Positions 18,260-27,658 of a stretch of DNA of 64,000 nucleotides are shown here, piece after piece. A program made the position numbers and the translations under genes. The notes under the pieces were generated by a model that ran no database searches, was not told where the DNA came from, and saw only the letters and a program-made list of their open reading frames with translations. Source of the stretch: Nitrospira sp. (GTDB lineage Bacteria; Nitrospirota; Nitrospiria; Nitrospirales; Nitrospiraceae); assembly GCA_022842445.1 (NCBI GenBank), contig JALHPO010000009.1, forward strand, positions 1 to 64,000. The letters run 5' to 3'. Numbering within the stretch: position 1 is the first letter of the stretch; every line of letters starts with the position of its first letter.

Positions 18260-18937
18260 ATGCGAGGGTTGAGATGGCTTCCTCTGTTGTTCTTTCTCAT
18301 CTTGTTGGCTCTGCTCCCGTTCGTCTTCGGCCAACTGTTTACTGCGGCTCTGATCAAACTCAAACTGGAACCGACGACAGCCCTGCTCGTGGTGATCGGT
18401 ATATTCATGGGTAGTGCAATCAACCTTCCCGTGAAACGCATTTCCCGGACGGAATCGGTCCTGGTGGACCAGTTAGCAGTGTTCGGACTACAGGGCTGGT
18501 TGCCGATGTTCCAGCGCGTCCGCCGAGACACCATCATCGCCATCAACGTCGGCGGTTGCCTCATTCCCGTGGCGTTGGCTTTGTATGAAACCGGACATCT
18601 CATGGCGGCCGGGTGGCAACCGGTCGCTGGCTTGTCGGTCGCGATCTTCATCAACACGCTGGTGTGCTATTGGATGGCAAAACCAGTCGAGGGAGTCGGG
18701 ATCGCGATGCCCGGGCTCTTTCCCGCCATTGTCGCGTCCCTGAGCGCGCTGCTGCTGGTTCCGGACCAAGCCCCTCCGGTCGCCTTCGTCGCCGGTGTGC
18801 TCGGTCCACTCATCGGCGCGGATCTGTTGCATCTGCGCGACATCGAAAAGATCGCCACCGGCATCGCCAGCATCGGCGGCGCCGGGACCTTCGACGGGAT
18901 CGTGCTGTCGGGGATCGTTGCGGCGTATCTGGCATAG
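18260..18937 (+). CDS. DUF1614 membrane protein
   Basis: The product has 225 residues and about six membrane helices. It starts with WLPLLFFLILLALLPFVFG; conserved features include GIFMGSAINLPV, an INVGGCLIP segment and the C-terminal GAGTFDGIVLSGIVAAYLA. The family is widespread in bacteria and archaea and of unknown function, possibly transport. It starts 86 bases after the giant repeat gene on the same strand and may be co-transcribed. The last 15 residues are duplicated as a fossil at 20313-20360. Confidence 0.8.
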   Translation: MRGLRWLPLLFFLILLALLPFVFGQLFTAALIKLKLEPTTALLVVIGIFMGSAINLPVKRISRTESVLVDQLAVFGLQGWLPMFQRVRRDTIIAINVGGCLIPVALALYETGHLMAAGWQPVAGLSVAIFINTLVCYWMAKPVEGVGIAMPGLFPAIVASLSALLLVPDQAPPVAFVAGVLGPLIGADLLHLRDIEKIATGIASIGGAGTFDGIVLSGIVAAYLA

Positions 18938-19372
18938 AACTGCCTCTTACGAAACAATCAATTCGTCGCCGCTCGCTCAGCAGGATGCGCGTACTTTTCG
19001 ATTTTCAAGAAATGCTATTCCGTGGCTAAAGCCCATGGCGGGAGCAACCGTCTAGCGAATGAACCATCTATTGAGCTGAGAAGGCGCAGCAATTCTCCTC
19101 AGACTCAAGTTCCGAATGGGGCGCAACGCTACAATGAACCCCGCTGGAGTTCTGCTCGCCGATCACATGCGTAACGACTACCACCGTTCTTTCAAGGATT
19201 TCACTGGGCCTGGCGTTTCTTCAAAGAGGCCTAGTCTTTGCTCCTCCGTTCTTTGAAGAGGTATCTATGGCAACAGCGCCTATGTGGTGGGCAATTCTCT
19301 ATCTAAAACAGATGAAGTTGTCATGGTGCCGTTGCAGTGAGAGTCCATTACACCAACACAAGGAGAGTTACT
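18938..19372. other. Intergenic region, no gene seen
   Basis: This 435-base gap precedes the SGNH hydrolase gene and probably contains its promoter. I see no conserved open frame, repeat or structured RNA. Confidence 0.4.
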
Positions 19373-20176
19373 ATGAAACCTAGGCTCACCATCACACTGG
19401 CGCTCCTTGCGCTTTTCCTGGTTCCGGCGCTTGCCGTTGCGCAGGTCAATTTTACCAAGCACAGTTACTACGTCGGTATGGGAGACAGCGTTGCCGCCGG
19501 TGAAGGCGCGATGCCTGTTACGAACGGCTACGTCTATCGGCTGTATAGCGAAAGCGTGTTTGACAAGAAAAAGGAAATGGACTTTACCAATATGGGTACC
19601 CGAGGTGCCAGAAGCTGGGATCTGCGCGATCACCAGGTGGCGCAGGTGCTCTGTGCCGAGCCTGAGCAGCGTCCGACCGTGGTCACCATCACCGCCGGGG
19701 CCAACGACTTCTTCCGAAACGATCCGGATGTGGTCAGTAGTGCGCAACGCGTCGCCCAGGCCGTCGATTTGCTGCTCAATAACGACGGCGTTCTAAGTCC
19801 GAATCTTGGAGCCATCTCCGTTCTCGACCCTGTCACGAAACAGAAGTGCCGCGCGCTTCAGAATGTTACCATCCTGGTATCGAACTACTACATCATTCCA
19901 CACCCCGTGCCCGAGGTGTTTCAGTTGCTTAATGCGGCGGTGCAGGGATTCAATCAGGCGCTCAGTTTCTTGGTGCTGCAGCAAGTTGTGGTACCGACGG
20001 GGTCAAGAATCGCGGTTGTCGATCTGTACACGCCATCCCTGGGGCGGCAGGGGCTCGTGACGATCCAGCGGAGGCTGGGGTATACCGGGCCTTTCGATTT
20101 CGACATCCACCCGACCAACCTGGGCCACGCCTTCGTCGCCGGTGAGTTCAAGAAGGCCTGGAATAGCCTGCCGTAG
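19373..20176 (+). CDS. Secreted SGNH/GDSL-type hydrolase
   Basis: The product has 267 residues with a clear signal peptide (TITLALLALFLVPALAVAQ). Block I carries the nucleophile Ser in YYVGMGDSVAAGEGA; block III has the Asn in ITAGANDFFRND; block V has the Asp/His pair in DIHPTNLGHAFVA. All SGNH catalytic positions are therefore present. The family includes esterases, lipases and acetyl-xylan or peptidoglycan deacetylases; the substrate cannot be told from sequence. The ATG follows AAGGAG. It acts outside the cytoplasm. Confidence 0.88.
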   Translation: MKPRLTITLALLALFLVPALAVAQVNFTKHSYYVGMGDSVAAGEGAMPVTNGYVYRLYSESVFDKKKEMDFTNMGTRGARSWDLRDHQVAQVLCAEPEQRPTVVTITAGANDFFRNDPDVVSSAQRVAQAVDLLLNNDGVLSPNLGAISVLDPVTKQKCRALQNVTILVSNYYIIPHPVPEVFQLLNAAVQGFNQALSFLVLQQVVVPTGSRIAVVDLYTPSLGRQGLVTIQRRLGYTGPFDFDIHPTNLGHAFVAGEFKKAWNSLP

Positions 20177-20312
20177 GGCTCCCGGTCCTTCAGCATGTTG
20201 GAGCGTGGAAGATTGGATGTCTCAAGCGTAGGGGTTCGGGGAGCCATCGTCTGCTGGATCACTCGAACCTCAGTTCGCCGCGCCCTACCGTACAGACAGG
20301 CCGGATCCGATC

Positions 20313-20360
20313 TTGGATGGCATTGTTCTCTCCGGCATCGTTGCGGCGTATCTGGCGTGA
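20313..20360 (+). pseudogene. Fossil C-terminus of a second DUF1614 gene
   Basis: The last codons read LDGIVLSGIVAAYLA and a stop, matching the end of the DUF1614 protein at 18260-18937 (FDGIVLSGIVAAYLA). Bases around it show about 80% identity. Nothing upstream encodes the rest of the protein, so this is a remnant of a duplicated gene or of a duplication boundary. The rest of 20177-20657 holds no gene I can support. Confidence 0.7.
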
Positions 20361-20657
20361 GCGGGGGCGGCGGTTCGGATTGACACCGTTCCCGATGTTG
20401 TGTCGCTTCTTTGCAATTCAACTGAAACGCTTGTGTCATCCAGACAGCCATGCTAGGGTGACATTTGATCGCGTAAGACCTTCCGGTTCGGAGGCGGCAG
20501 TCCTCCGGGAAACACCGAGTCTGACGCGATTTTTTTGTGTTCCACGCCATCGTTCTGCATCTGCTGAGCACACCCCGACGGCCCCACGGCCATTCGCTCG
20601 CATGACAGCCCGACAGAGTCGTGTGGTTTCTCATTCAACTTCTCAAGAGGTGCATTC

Positions 20658-21572
20658 TTGTTTTATGAATTTGCGTCAACCGTTCATTCCCTTCTCCGCG
20701 CCGCCGCGGGAAGCCTCTATCACAGCGTCATCGTCGCCTTGAGCGCGGTGATCGCGCTTCTCCTCCCGTCAGGTGCCAAGCAGTTCCTGGCCTTCTGGTC
20801 GCACATGGAGCACGACAAGCTCTCGCTCATCGCCGTCGAGATAATCGTCGCCGTGCTGCTGATCGCCGTCTTTAGCTACATCCATCGCAGCCTGCGCGAC
20901 CGGACCCTCGCCGCCGCGGCCGCCGGCGCCGGCCTCGTCTCCTTTTTCCCCCGGCGGACAAAGACCGCGCAGCGGCGCATCAAACGGCTCAAAGAAGAAC
21001 AGGGCACAGGCCGCACCATCATGGTGATCGGCTCGAGCGGCTACAGCACCTTTGTCGATCAAGTCGGCGACCTGTCGTCCGTCCTCGATAAATGCCTGGG
21101 CGCGAACATCCTCCTGGTGAATCCCTACAGCCAGGACGCCAGCGCGCGCATCGAGGCCATGAACCATCCCGAACACAGCCTCGCCGCCTTCCGGGAAGAA
21201 GTTCGGCAAAGCATCGCCTTGCTCAAGCGGCTCAAAGCCATGGGCAAAGCCGTCAGACTCAAGCTCTATGCGGACCAGCCCTTGGTCAAAATGGTCATCC
21301 TCGGCGATTATCTTTGGCTCCAGCATTACCATGCCGATCTGGATGTCCAGACCCTGCCGGAATACGTCCTGCGGCACAACCGCCAGGACCACGGCCTCTA
21401 CACGCTCTACACCCACTACTTCCAGCAGCGGTGGGAGAGCGCCGACATTCCAGAATATGATCTCGACCGCGACGAGCTGGTCTACCGGAACAGAGCCGGA
21501 AGCGAACTCCTTCGAGAGCGATTCGAAACCGATGCACGAGAAGAAGACAGAGCCTACTCCGAAGTGGCGTAA
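20658..21572 (+). CDS. Membrane-anchored PLD-like protein without HKD motif
   Basis: The product has 304 residues from a TTG start after AAGAGG. Two N-terminal membrane segments (SLYHSVIVALSAVIALLLP and IAVEIIVAVLLIAVFSYI) precede a cytoplasmic domain with GRTIMVIGSSGYSTFVDQV, GANILLVNPYSQDASARI and PLVKMVILGDYLWLQHYH. The order resembles one phospholipase-D-like unit, yet the HxKxxxxD signature is absent: the His is replaced and the Lys-Asp spacing is altered. It is therefore more likely a sensor or nucleotide-binding relative than an active PLD enzyme. No partner is obvious. Function unknown. Confidence 0.65.
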   Translation: MFYEFASTVHSLLRAAAGSLYHSVIVALSAVIALLLPSGAKQFLAFWSHMEHDKLSLIAVEIIVAVLLIAVFSYIHRSLRDRTLAAAAAGAGLVSFFPRRTKTAQRRIKRLKEEQGTGRTIMVIGSSGYSTFVDQVGDLSSVLDKCLGANILLVNPYSQDASARIEAMNHPEHSLAAFREEVRQSIALLKRLKAMGKAVRLKLYADQPLVKMVILGDYLWLQHYHADLDVQTLPEYVLRHNRQDHGLYTLYTHYFQQRWESADIPEYDLDRDELVYRNRAGSELLRERFETDAREEDRAYSEVA

Positions 21573-21916
21573 TAAGCAGGGACGGTGAGAACCGGGGCGA
21601 GGGTGGACGGAGCGAGGTTGGAACCGACCTTCTCGACTCACAACTTGCGCCTCTTTTGCCACAGGCCGTTGATTTGCCTTGTAGCAGGGTTCCCCAATCT
21701 GATCGTCCGCCATTCCTCTTGTCCCTGCTAACCCCCTGAGATATGGCGCAACTGCCAAGCTGGTAGGCGAACGCGTCCTGGCGTCGGTCTTGCTGAACAG
21801 TCGATCGGGTGGTGAAGTCACCCAAGATTCATGATTCAAGGCGAATCACATAAATCGTGGAGAGATTGACAGGTTTTCAACTGCGCTCATGCGCATCACA
21901 TGAAAGGGAGGTTCCT
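21573..21916. other. Intergenic region, no gene seen
   Basis: This 344-base gap before dodecin probably contains its promoter. I find no open frame with protein-like composition, no repeat match to the other families in the window and no RNA motif. Confidence 0.4.
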
Positions 21917-22117
21917 ATGTCCGTTGCTAAAGTTATCGAGATCAGCTCCGAATCGCCCAAGAGTTTCGAAGATGCAATCGTGCAAGGAATTACCCGTGCG
22001 TCCAAGACCATCCACGGCATCAAGTCTGCCTGGGTGAAAGAGCAACATGTCGTGATCGAGAACAGCAAGGTTGTCTCGTATCGCGTGGACCTGAAGGTCA
22101 CGTTCGTGTTGGATTAA
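21917..22117 (+). CDS. Dodecin flavin-binding protein
   Basis: The product has 66 residues, the standard dodecin length. It shows the family pattern MSVAKVIEISSESPKSFEDA, the IVQGITRASKTIHGIKSAWV helix region with the Trp that stacks on the flavin, and SYRVDLKVTFVLD. Dodecins form hollow dodecamers that store riboflavin or FMN and quench reactive flavin. The ATG follows AAGGGAGG. It is likely monocistronic. Confidence 0.93.
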   Translation: MSVAKVIEISSESPKSFEDAIVQGITRASKTIHGIKSAWVKEQHVVIENSKVVSYRVDLKVTFVLD

Positions 22118-22275
22118 CGAGTAAGGGAGAGGGCCATCTCGTGTCACCGGCCGCTCAGGAGGAGGCTCGACGGTTGCCGTGGCGAGAGCCTCTGGAGGGG
22201 TCATGGGACGGGTGGTGCCGGTCCCATTTTAGGCGTGGCCGGTTGTTGGTGATCTTGGAGGGGCTGACGGGGTCC

Positions 22276-22902
22276 ATGCACAGAGTCGCCTTTCACGCAG
22301 CCGCGTGGATCGTTCTCCTGTGCACCGCCGCCCTGGCTGCCTCACCGGAAGTTCCCGAGTCTCCGACCGAGGCGGTGCGCGCGACTGTCAGCCAGGTCAT
22401 GCGTATCCTCGAAGATCCCGCACTGAAAGACCCGGCGAAGCTCATGCCTCGCCGCCGCATGCTGGAAGAGGTGGTCGCAACCCGCTTCGATTACGCCGAA
22501 ATGTCGAAACGGGCACTGGCAGCGTACTGGGTTCCCCTCACCGCAGCCGAACGGGCGGAGTTCGTCGAGGTCTTCAAGAAGTTCCTTTCGGACCGCTATG
22601 CCGAGAAGATCGAAGGCTATAGCGGAGAAGAGGTGGTGTATCTATCGGAACGGATTGAAGGATCGTATGCAGAGGTCAGGAGCGAGCTGCGGTCGGAAAA
22701 AACGACCATTCCTTTGGACTATCGCCTCCTGTTGAAGGAAGGCCGGTGGTATGCCTACGACCTCATTGCGGATGGCGTCAGTCTGGTGAAGAATTACCGG
22801 AGTCAGTTCAATACGATCATCCGCGACAGTTCATACCAGGAGCTGGTGAAGAAATTGCGCGAACGAGCGCTGGCGGATGAAACGAAAAAGAAACAATCAT
22901 GA
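22276..22902 (+). CDS. MlaC/Ttg2D-family periplasmic phospholipid carrier
   Basis: The product has 208 residues. A signal peptide (VAFHAAAWIVLLCTAALA) precedes the MlaC fold, with KLMPRRRMLEEVVATRFDY, MSKRALAAYWVPLTAAER, FKKFLSDRYAEKIEGYSGE and WYAYDLIADGVSLVKNYRSQ. Members shuttle phospholipids between outer and inner membranes. No mlaA, mlaB, mlaD, mlaE or mlaF gene is adjacent, so this is an orphan copy. The ATG at 22276 was chosen because the signal peptide starts there; the open frame begins at 22141. Confidence 0.88.
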   Translation: MHRVAFHAAAWIVLLCTAALAASPEVPESPTEAVRATVSQVMRILEDPALKDPAKLMPRRRMLEEVVATRFDYAEMSKRALAAYWVPLTAAERAEFVEVFKKFLSDRYAEKIEGYSGEEVVYLSERIEGSYAEVRSELRSEKTTIPLDYRLLLKEGRWYAYDLIADGVSLVKNYRSQFNTIIRDSSYQELVKKLRERALADETKKKQS

Positions 22903-22980
22903 TATTCCCGAGCCGGAGGCAATCGATTATCAGGACAATGTCGGTCACGGACATCATGTGAATTTCAGATGGGATCGGCT

Positions 22981-25900
22981 ATGTCGTACATCGGCGTGAA
23001 TATCGGTGCCCTCACGGTGAAGGTGGTGTCGCTCCGGGGCGATGAGCGAAGCGCCACGGTTTTGGCCCATCAAGGCCGCCCGCTTGAGATACTCAACGAG
23101 GTACTGGCCCGTCCGGAGTTTGCCGATGCGGAGTATTTCGGCGTGTCCGGCCAGCTCGGTCATGTGTCTGAAGTGGCGGCGGTACAGCGGGCGCTTCGCG
23201 AGGTAGACGGAACATTTGACGCGGTTGCGTCGCTCGGCGGGGAATCCTTCCTTGTGTACCTTCTGATGGACGGCAGGATCGCGAATGTGGTTTCCCATAA
23301 CAAATGCGCGGCGGGAAGCGGCGAATTCTTCGTACAGCAGATCGGCCGCATGGGGCTGGGGATGGAGGAAGCGATCAGGCGTTCCTTCAGCGGCAAGGTC
23401 GTACCTCTTGCCTCACGCTGCTCAGTCCATTGCAAATCCGACATCACCCACAAGCTGAACCGCAATGAGGCCACGCCGGAGGATATTTTCCACACGCTTC
23501 ACGACAGCATGTCGAACAAGGTCATTGCGCTGTTGGAGAAAGGCGCGCGCGAGCTGAAACGGGTGCTGTTGATCGGCGGTGTCACGCGCAACGACGCCAT
23601 GCTGGCGTCATTGCGTGCCAAGCTGCCCGCCACCGAGTTCGTGGTCTTGCCCGAAAGTCCATGGTTCGAAGCCTGGGGTACCGCCTTGCTCGTCCGGGAC
23701 TCGCCCGGCGAGAAGTCTCCGAACATTGCCGCGCAGCCCGGCTTGGGCCGCCTCCCACCGCTCCATCTCTATGGTGACCAGGTGCACGTGATTGCCGCTC
23801 CGCCCCGGCAGGTTCCCTCAGAAGAGCCGCTGATCCTGGGAGTGGATGCGGGATCGACGACCACCAAGGCCATTTTGCTCGACCCCTCGACACAGGCTGT
23901 GGTGGCGTCGCATTACGGGCGCACCAAAGGAAACCCCGTGGCCGCCACTCGCGAGTGTCTTCAGGCGCTTATCGAGCAGGTAGGCAACCGTCCGATTGGA
24001 TTGATCGGCACGACCGGATCGGCCCGGGAACTCGCAGGGGCCTACCTCGGCACCGAACATGTCTATAACGAGATTTCGGCCCATGCGGCCGGTGCGACGC
24101 ATTTCGATCCGGAGGTGGACACGATTTTTGAGATCGGAGGGCAGGACTCCAAATACATCTATCTCCGCAACGGTGTGCCTATCGACTACGCGATGAACAA
24201 CGCCTGTTCCGCAGGTACGGGCTCGTTCCTGGAGGAGAGCGCCCGCGGCGATCTCGGCATCACAGTATCCGACATCGCCGACCTGGCTCTGGCCGCTCCG
24301 TCTCCCGTGCACTTCAAGGCGACCTGCGCTGCCTTCATTAATTCCGATATTCGCCTTGCCCAACAACAGGGTCACCCTCGCGACAACATCATCGCCGGAT
24401 TGGTGTATGCCATCGCCGGCAACTATTTGAATCGCGTCAAGGGGCCACGCTATGTCGGGAAGAAAATTTTTCTTCAAGGCGGTGTCGCCTTGAACCGCGC
24501 CGTCGGATACGCCTTCGCCCACAGCGTCGGCCGCCAGGTCGTGATCCCGCCCAGCCCCGAATTGCTCGGAGCACTGGGAGTCGGCCTGCTTGCCCTGAAA
24601 CGGTCCGGCGCGATGCCCGGGCAAACCGTCGATCTGCTTGCTTTGTCGGCGCCGGAGATGAAGCGCGTCGGCCGGTTCACGTGCGGGGCCTGCAAGATGT
24701 ACTGCACCATCGACCGGTTCGAGGTCGCGGGACGCCGATTTCCGTTCGGAGGCCGGTGCAGTCTCTATGAGAATGTCTGGAAGCGCAAGGCCAGGACCGC
24801 GGCGGCTCAAGATTTGGTCGAGAAGCGGGCCGGGGTGCTCTTTCAGGTCACCCCCGCTCCACCCGCAGCCACGCCAAAGCACGAGCGAGTGGAGCGCACG
24901 TACTGGGGCGTGGGGCCGGCTTATGAAAGCGCAAAGGCGTTTGTGCGGGAGTCTCTGGGGCGTACTACCGCTGCCGAGGTGGCGAGTGGCACCCGGATCG
25001 GCATTCCCAGGGCCCTGACGACGCATTCGCTGTTTCCGCTTTACGCCACGTTCTTTTCTCGTATCGGCATGGAAGTCGTGCTCTCGGATGTGGACCCGCG
25101 GGGGGATCTGAGTTCCCATTCGGGATTTTGTTTCCCGGCGCAGATTGCGCACGGCGCCGTCTTGGATCTGGTGAAGAAAGGCGTGGGCCTGATCTTCATT
25201 CCGCACGTCGTGCGGATGCCTCATCCCACCCAGTGCAAAGATTCGTACCTCTGTCCGATTACGCAGGCCGGCCCCTATTTTCTGGCAAAAGCGTTTCCCG
25301 ACAGCCGTCTGTTCTCGCCTGTGTTGGAGTTCATCGACGGCTACGAGACCTGCTCCGCTCTGGTCGATATGGCGGTGGCGGACCTGGGTATCGGGCGTGA
25401 GCTGGCTGTCGGTGCCTGGGCAGCCGCCGTACAGGCACAAACAGAGGCGGAGCGCACGCTCCGTGATCTGGGGAAACAGGCGCTTGATGCCGCTATTGCG
25501 GCGGGCAGGCCGGCCATTCTGCTCGCCGGCCACAGTTACAACGCCTTTACCCCGGAGGCCTCGCAATCTGTGGGCAAGAAGCTCTCGAGCATGGGAGTGT
25601 CCGTCATTCCGGCCGATTGTCTTATGCAGTCTGGAGAAGGACCGACTTCCTGGCACTTTGCCAACCAGATCTTGAACGCCGTTGGGATCGCGAAGCAGCA
25701 TCCCAATCTATTTCTTCTAAGCGTCAGCAATTTCAGCTGCACCATCGACGCGTTCACCCACTCCATGCTGGTCTCAGAACTTGGGTCGAAACCGTACCTT
25801 GTTCTCGAGATCGACGCGCACACCGCCGATGCCGGAGTGCAAACGAGGTTGGAGGCGTTCCTGGACATCATCCACAATTATCGCGATGTGCAGACCCCCA

Positions 25901-27234
25901 GCGCCGCACCGTTCGTTCCCTGCCGGCTCGTCGGGGGAGGCCGTGTCATGCGATCGAACGGCGAGTCCGTCCCGCTGAGGGACCCGCGGGTCCGCATCTA
26001 CTTTCCGAACTTTTCGCCCTACCACACAAGGGCCTTGTCCCTGGCAGTCGGGTGGCTCGGCCTCCATCCTGGCGCAGTTATTTCGCTGGACCGAACCCAA
26101 CTCGACAGAGGACTGCAATATACCTCCGGCCGCGAATGTCTCCCTTTGCCGATCTGCATCGGTCAACTCCTCCAGGTCCATGAGCGTCGTCCGGCCGGAG
26201 AAATCGCGGGGTTCTACATGCTGCAGGGCGGCGCGCCCTGCGTCAGCGATGCGTACATGGGCTATTTTGAACGGTTTCTCGCGGAACATCGGCTGACCGA
26301 TCTGTTCCTCTTCAATCCCCAGCCGGAGAACGATTACCTCGGCTTCGACAAGCAGGTCCTCGCGCAGCACCTGGCACAGGCCATCATCCTCGGAGACATC
26401 CTGGTGGAGATCGACCATGTGCTGCGTGTGGTGGGAGGCCAGAGCGCGCTCGATCAACTGCAGCAGGAATGGGAGCGGTTTGCCGAGGGCGCTCATTCAC
26501 GCGACGAGTTCCATGCCGGCCTCCCTTCATTCGTCGAGCGGTTGGCGCACCTGCCGCGCACCGGAGATCCCCGTACCTGCCCGCGCGTCGTCGTGGCCGG
26601 CGACTTCTTCACCCGCTTCAGCCCGTTCTTCATAGACGGCGTGCGCGACCTCTATGCCGAACGAGGCATCATCCTCAAGCCGGTCGACCTGAGTGAGCTG
26701 TTTCTCTATGTCGCATATCATCCCATGGCGGAAACGGCCGGGACGTGGGGCATGAAACCGGGCGGTCTGGCGCTGGCCAAGGCCTGCACAAGGATGTTTC
26801 AACCGGAGGGGAAAGAGTACATTCAGCAATGGCTGAGCTACCAGACTTTCAAGCACGAGGAGGAACGTTACCGGGCGCTGTTTCACCGGACCGGATTGTT
26901 GGTGGCCGGACCCAACGCGGTGTCCGCCATATTCGAGCGGGGAGCCGAGCATGTCTCGCCCGCAATTTTCGGTGAACTCCTCCCCACCGTGGGCAAAGGA
27001 TTGGAAGCCGCCAATGAGGGATACGACGGGATGCTCGTCATCGGGCCGTTCAACTGCCTGCCGTACCGGATTTCGGAGGCCATTCTCAAGCCGCTCAGCA
27101 TTCGGCAAGGCATGCCCATTCTCACCTATGAGAGCGACGGCTATGCGGTCTCTCCCTCTGTGCTCAGGCAGGTGGACGTGCACATACAACAGGTCATCGA
27201 ACATGCGGCGCAGAACCACGTGGCGCATGGCTGA
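22981..27234 (+). CDS. Fused BadF/HgdC-type dehydratase activase with DUF2229
   Basis: The product has 1417 residues. Two ASKHA ATPase modules lie in tandem: residues 1-250, with Cys109 in NKCAAGSGEFF, and about 280-560, with the phosphate loop LGVDAGSTTTKAILLD, Cys409 in NNACSAGTGSF and TCAAFINSD. A DUF2229/HgdB-like region follows (IGIPRALTTHSLFPLYATFF and GRECLPLPICIGQLLQVHE). In known enzymes such cysteines bridge a 4Fe-4S cluster that feeds electrons, with ATP hydrolysis, to 2-hydroxyacyl-CoA dehydratases or benzoyl-CoA reductases. Large fused members are known, but their substrates are not, and no dehydratase subunits lie nearby. An ATG four codons upstream (22969) is possible. Confidence 0.88.
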   Translation: MSYIGVNIGALTVKVVSLRGDERSATVLAHQGRPLEILNEVLARPEFADAEYFGVSGQLGHVSEVAAVQRALREVDGTFDAVASLGGESFLVYLLMDGRIANVVSHNKCAAGSGEFFVQQIGRMGLGMEEAIRRSFSGKVVPLASRCSVHCKSDITHKLNRNEATPEDIFHTLHDSMSNKVIALLEKGARELKRVLLIGGVTRNDAMLASLRAKLPATEFVVLPESPWFEAWGTALLVRDSPGEKSPNIAAQPGLGRLPPLHLYGDQVHVIAAPPRQVPSEEPLILGVDAGSTTTKAILLDPSTQAVVASHYGRTKGNPVAATRECLQALIEQVGNRPIGLIGTTGSARELAGAYLGTEHVYNEISAHAAGATHFDPEVDTIFEIGGQDSKYIYLRNGVPIDYAMNNACSAGTGSFLEESARGDLGITVSDIADLALAAPSPVHFKATCAAFINSDIRLAQQQGHPRDNIIAGLVYAIAGNYLNRVKGPRYVGKKIFLQGGVALNRAVGYAFAHSVGRQVVIPPSPELLGALGVGLLALKRSGAMPGQTVDLLALSAPEMKRVGRFTCGACKMYCTIDRFEVAGRRFPFGGRCSLYENVWKRKARTAAAQDLVEKRAGVLFQVTPAPPAATPKHERVERTYWGVGPAYESAKAFVRESLGRTTAAEVASGTRIGIPRALTTHSLFPLYATFFSRIGMEVVLSDVDPRGDLSSHSGFCFPAQIAHGAVLDLVKKGVGLIFIPHVVRMPHPTQCKDSYLCPITQAGPYFLAKAFPDSRLFSPVLEFIDGYETCSALVDMAVADLGIGRELAVGAWAAAVQAQTEAERTLRDLGKQALDAAIAAGRPAILLAGHSYNAFTPEASQSVGKKLSSMGVSVIPADCLMQSGEGPTSWHFANQILNAVGIAKQHPNLFLLSVSNFSCTIDAFTHSMLVSELGSKPYLVLEIDAHTADAGVQTRLEAFLDIIHNYRDVQTPSAAPFVPCRLVGGGRVMRSNGESVPLRDPRVRIYFPNFSPYHTRALSLAVGWLGLHPGAVISLDRTQLDRGLQYTSGRECLPLPICIGQLLQVHERRPAGEIAGFYMLQGGAPCVSDAYMGYFERFLAEHRLTDLFLFNPQPENDYLGFDKQVLAQHLAQAIILGDILVEIDHVLRVVGGQSALDQLQQEWERFAEGAHSRDEFHAGLPSFVERLAHLPRTGDPRTCPRVVVAGDFFTRFSPFFIDGVRDLYAERGIILKPVDLSELFLYVAYHPMAETAGTWGMKPGGLALAKACTRMFQPEGKEYIQQWLSYQTFKHEEERYRALFHRTGLLVAGPNAVSAIFERGAEHVSPAIFGELLPTVGKGLEAANEGYDGMLVIGPFNCLPYRISEAILKPLSIRQGMPILTYESDGYAVSPSVLRQVDVHIQQVIEHAAQNHVAHG

Positions 27235-27330
27235 TTGGCCGTGCGGCACCCGACGACGCGACGAGAAGGTTCACGGCATCGTGTGCTCCGGGATCGCCCT
27301 GCGGAGCATTGCTCTTGTGGGTCCTGACCT

Positions 27331-27645
27331 ATGACCAGAGATGAATTTATCGATGCGGCTTTCGCTGAGCTCCACCGAATCGAACGAGACATGGCGACCG
27401 TGCAGCTCGTCGAAGGGGATATTCTGCTCGGAAAGGTCACGTACCAGAGCGGCAGCGGGTGGAGGATTGTCGTATTCAGCGACGGCGACACATGGGATTA
27501 TATCGACTCGATCACTGCTCCGACCGGCGACCAGTTCCCGCTGTGGTCCGACGATCCGGCACAGGACTCAGAGGGGATGGTCAAGCTCCGTTCCTACCAT
27601 CCACCGATCGATCAAGTGACGGCAAAATGGGGCTTTATGACATGA
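27331..27645 (+). CDS. Conserved hypothetical protein
   Basis: The product has 104 residues and is soluble and acidic: MTRDEFIDAAFAELHRIE, a Gly-rich turn (YQSGSGWRIVVFSDGDTWDY) and SYHPPIDQVTAKWGF. I do not recognise the family. Composition and codon pattern are protein-like, and it is followed after 13 bases by a VOC gene on the same strand, which suggests a two-gene transcript. No catalytic motif is visible. Confidence 0.65.
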   Translation: MTRDEFIDAAFAELHRIERDMATVQLVEGDILLGKVTYQSGSGWRIVVFSDGDTWDYIDSITAPTGDQFPLWSDDPAQDSEGMVKLRSYHPPIDQVTAKWGFMT

Positions 27646-27658
27646 AGGGACAGGCTCA

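Noticed and set aside
23818..25701. 627-codon minus-strand frame
   Set aside because: It lies entirely inside the dehydratase activase gene on the other strand and shows no domain.
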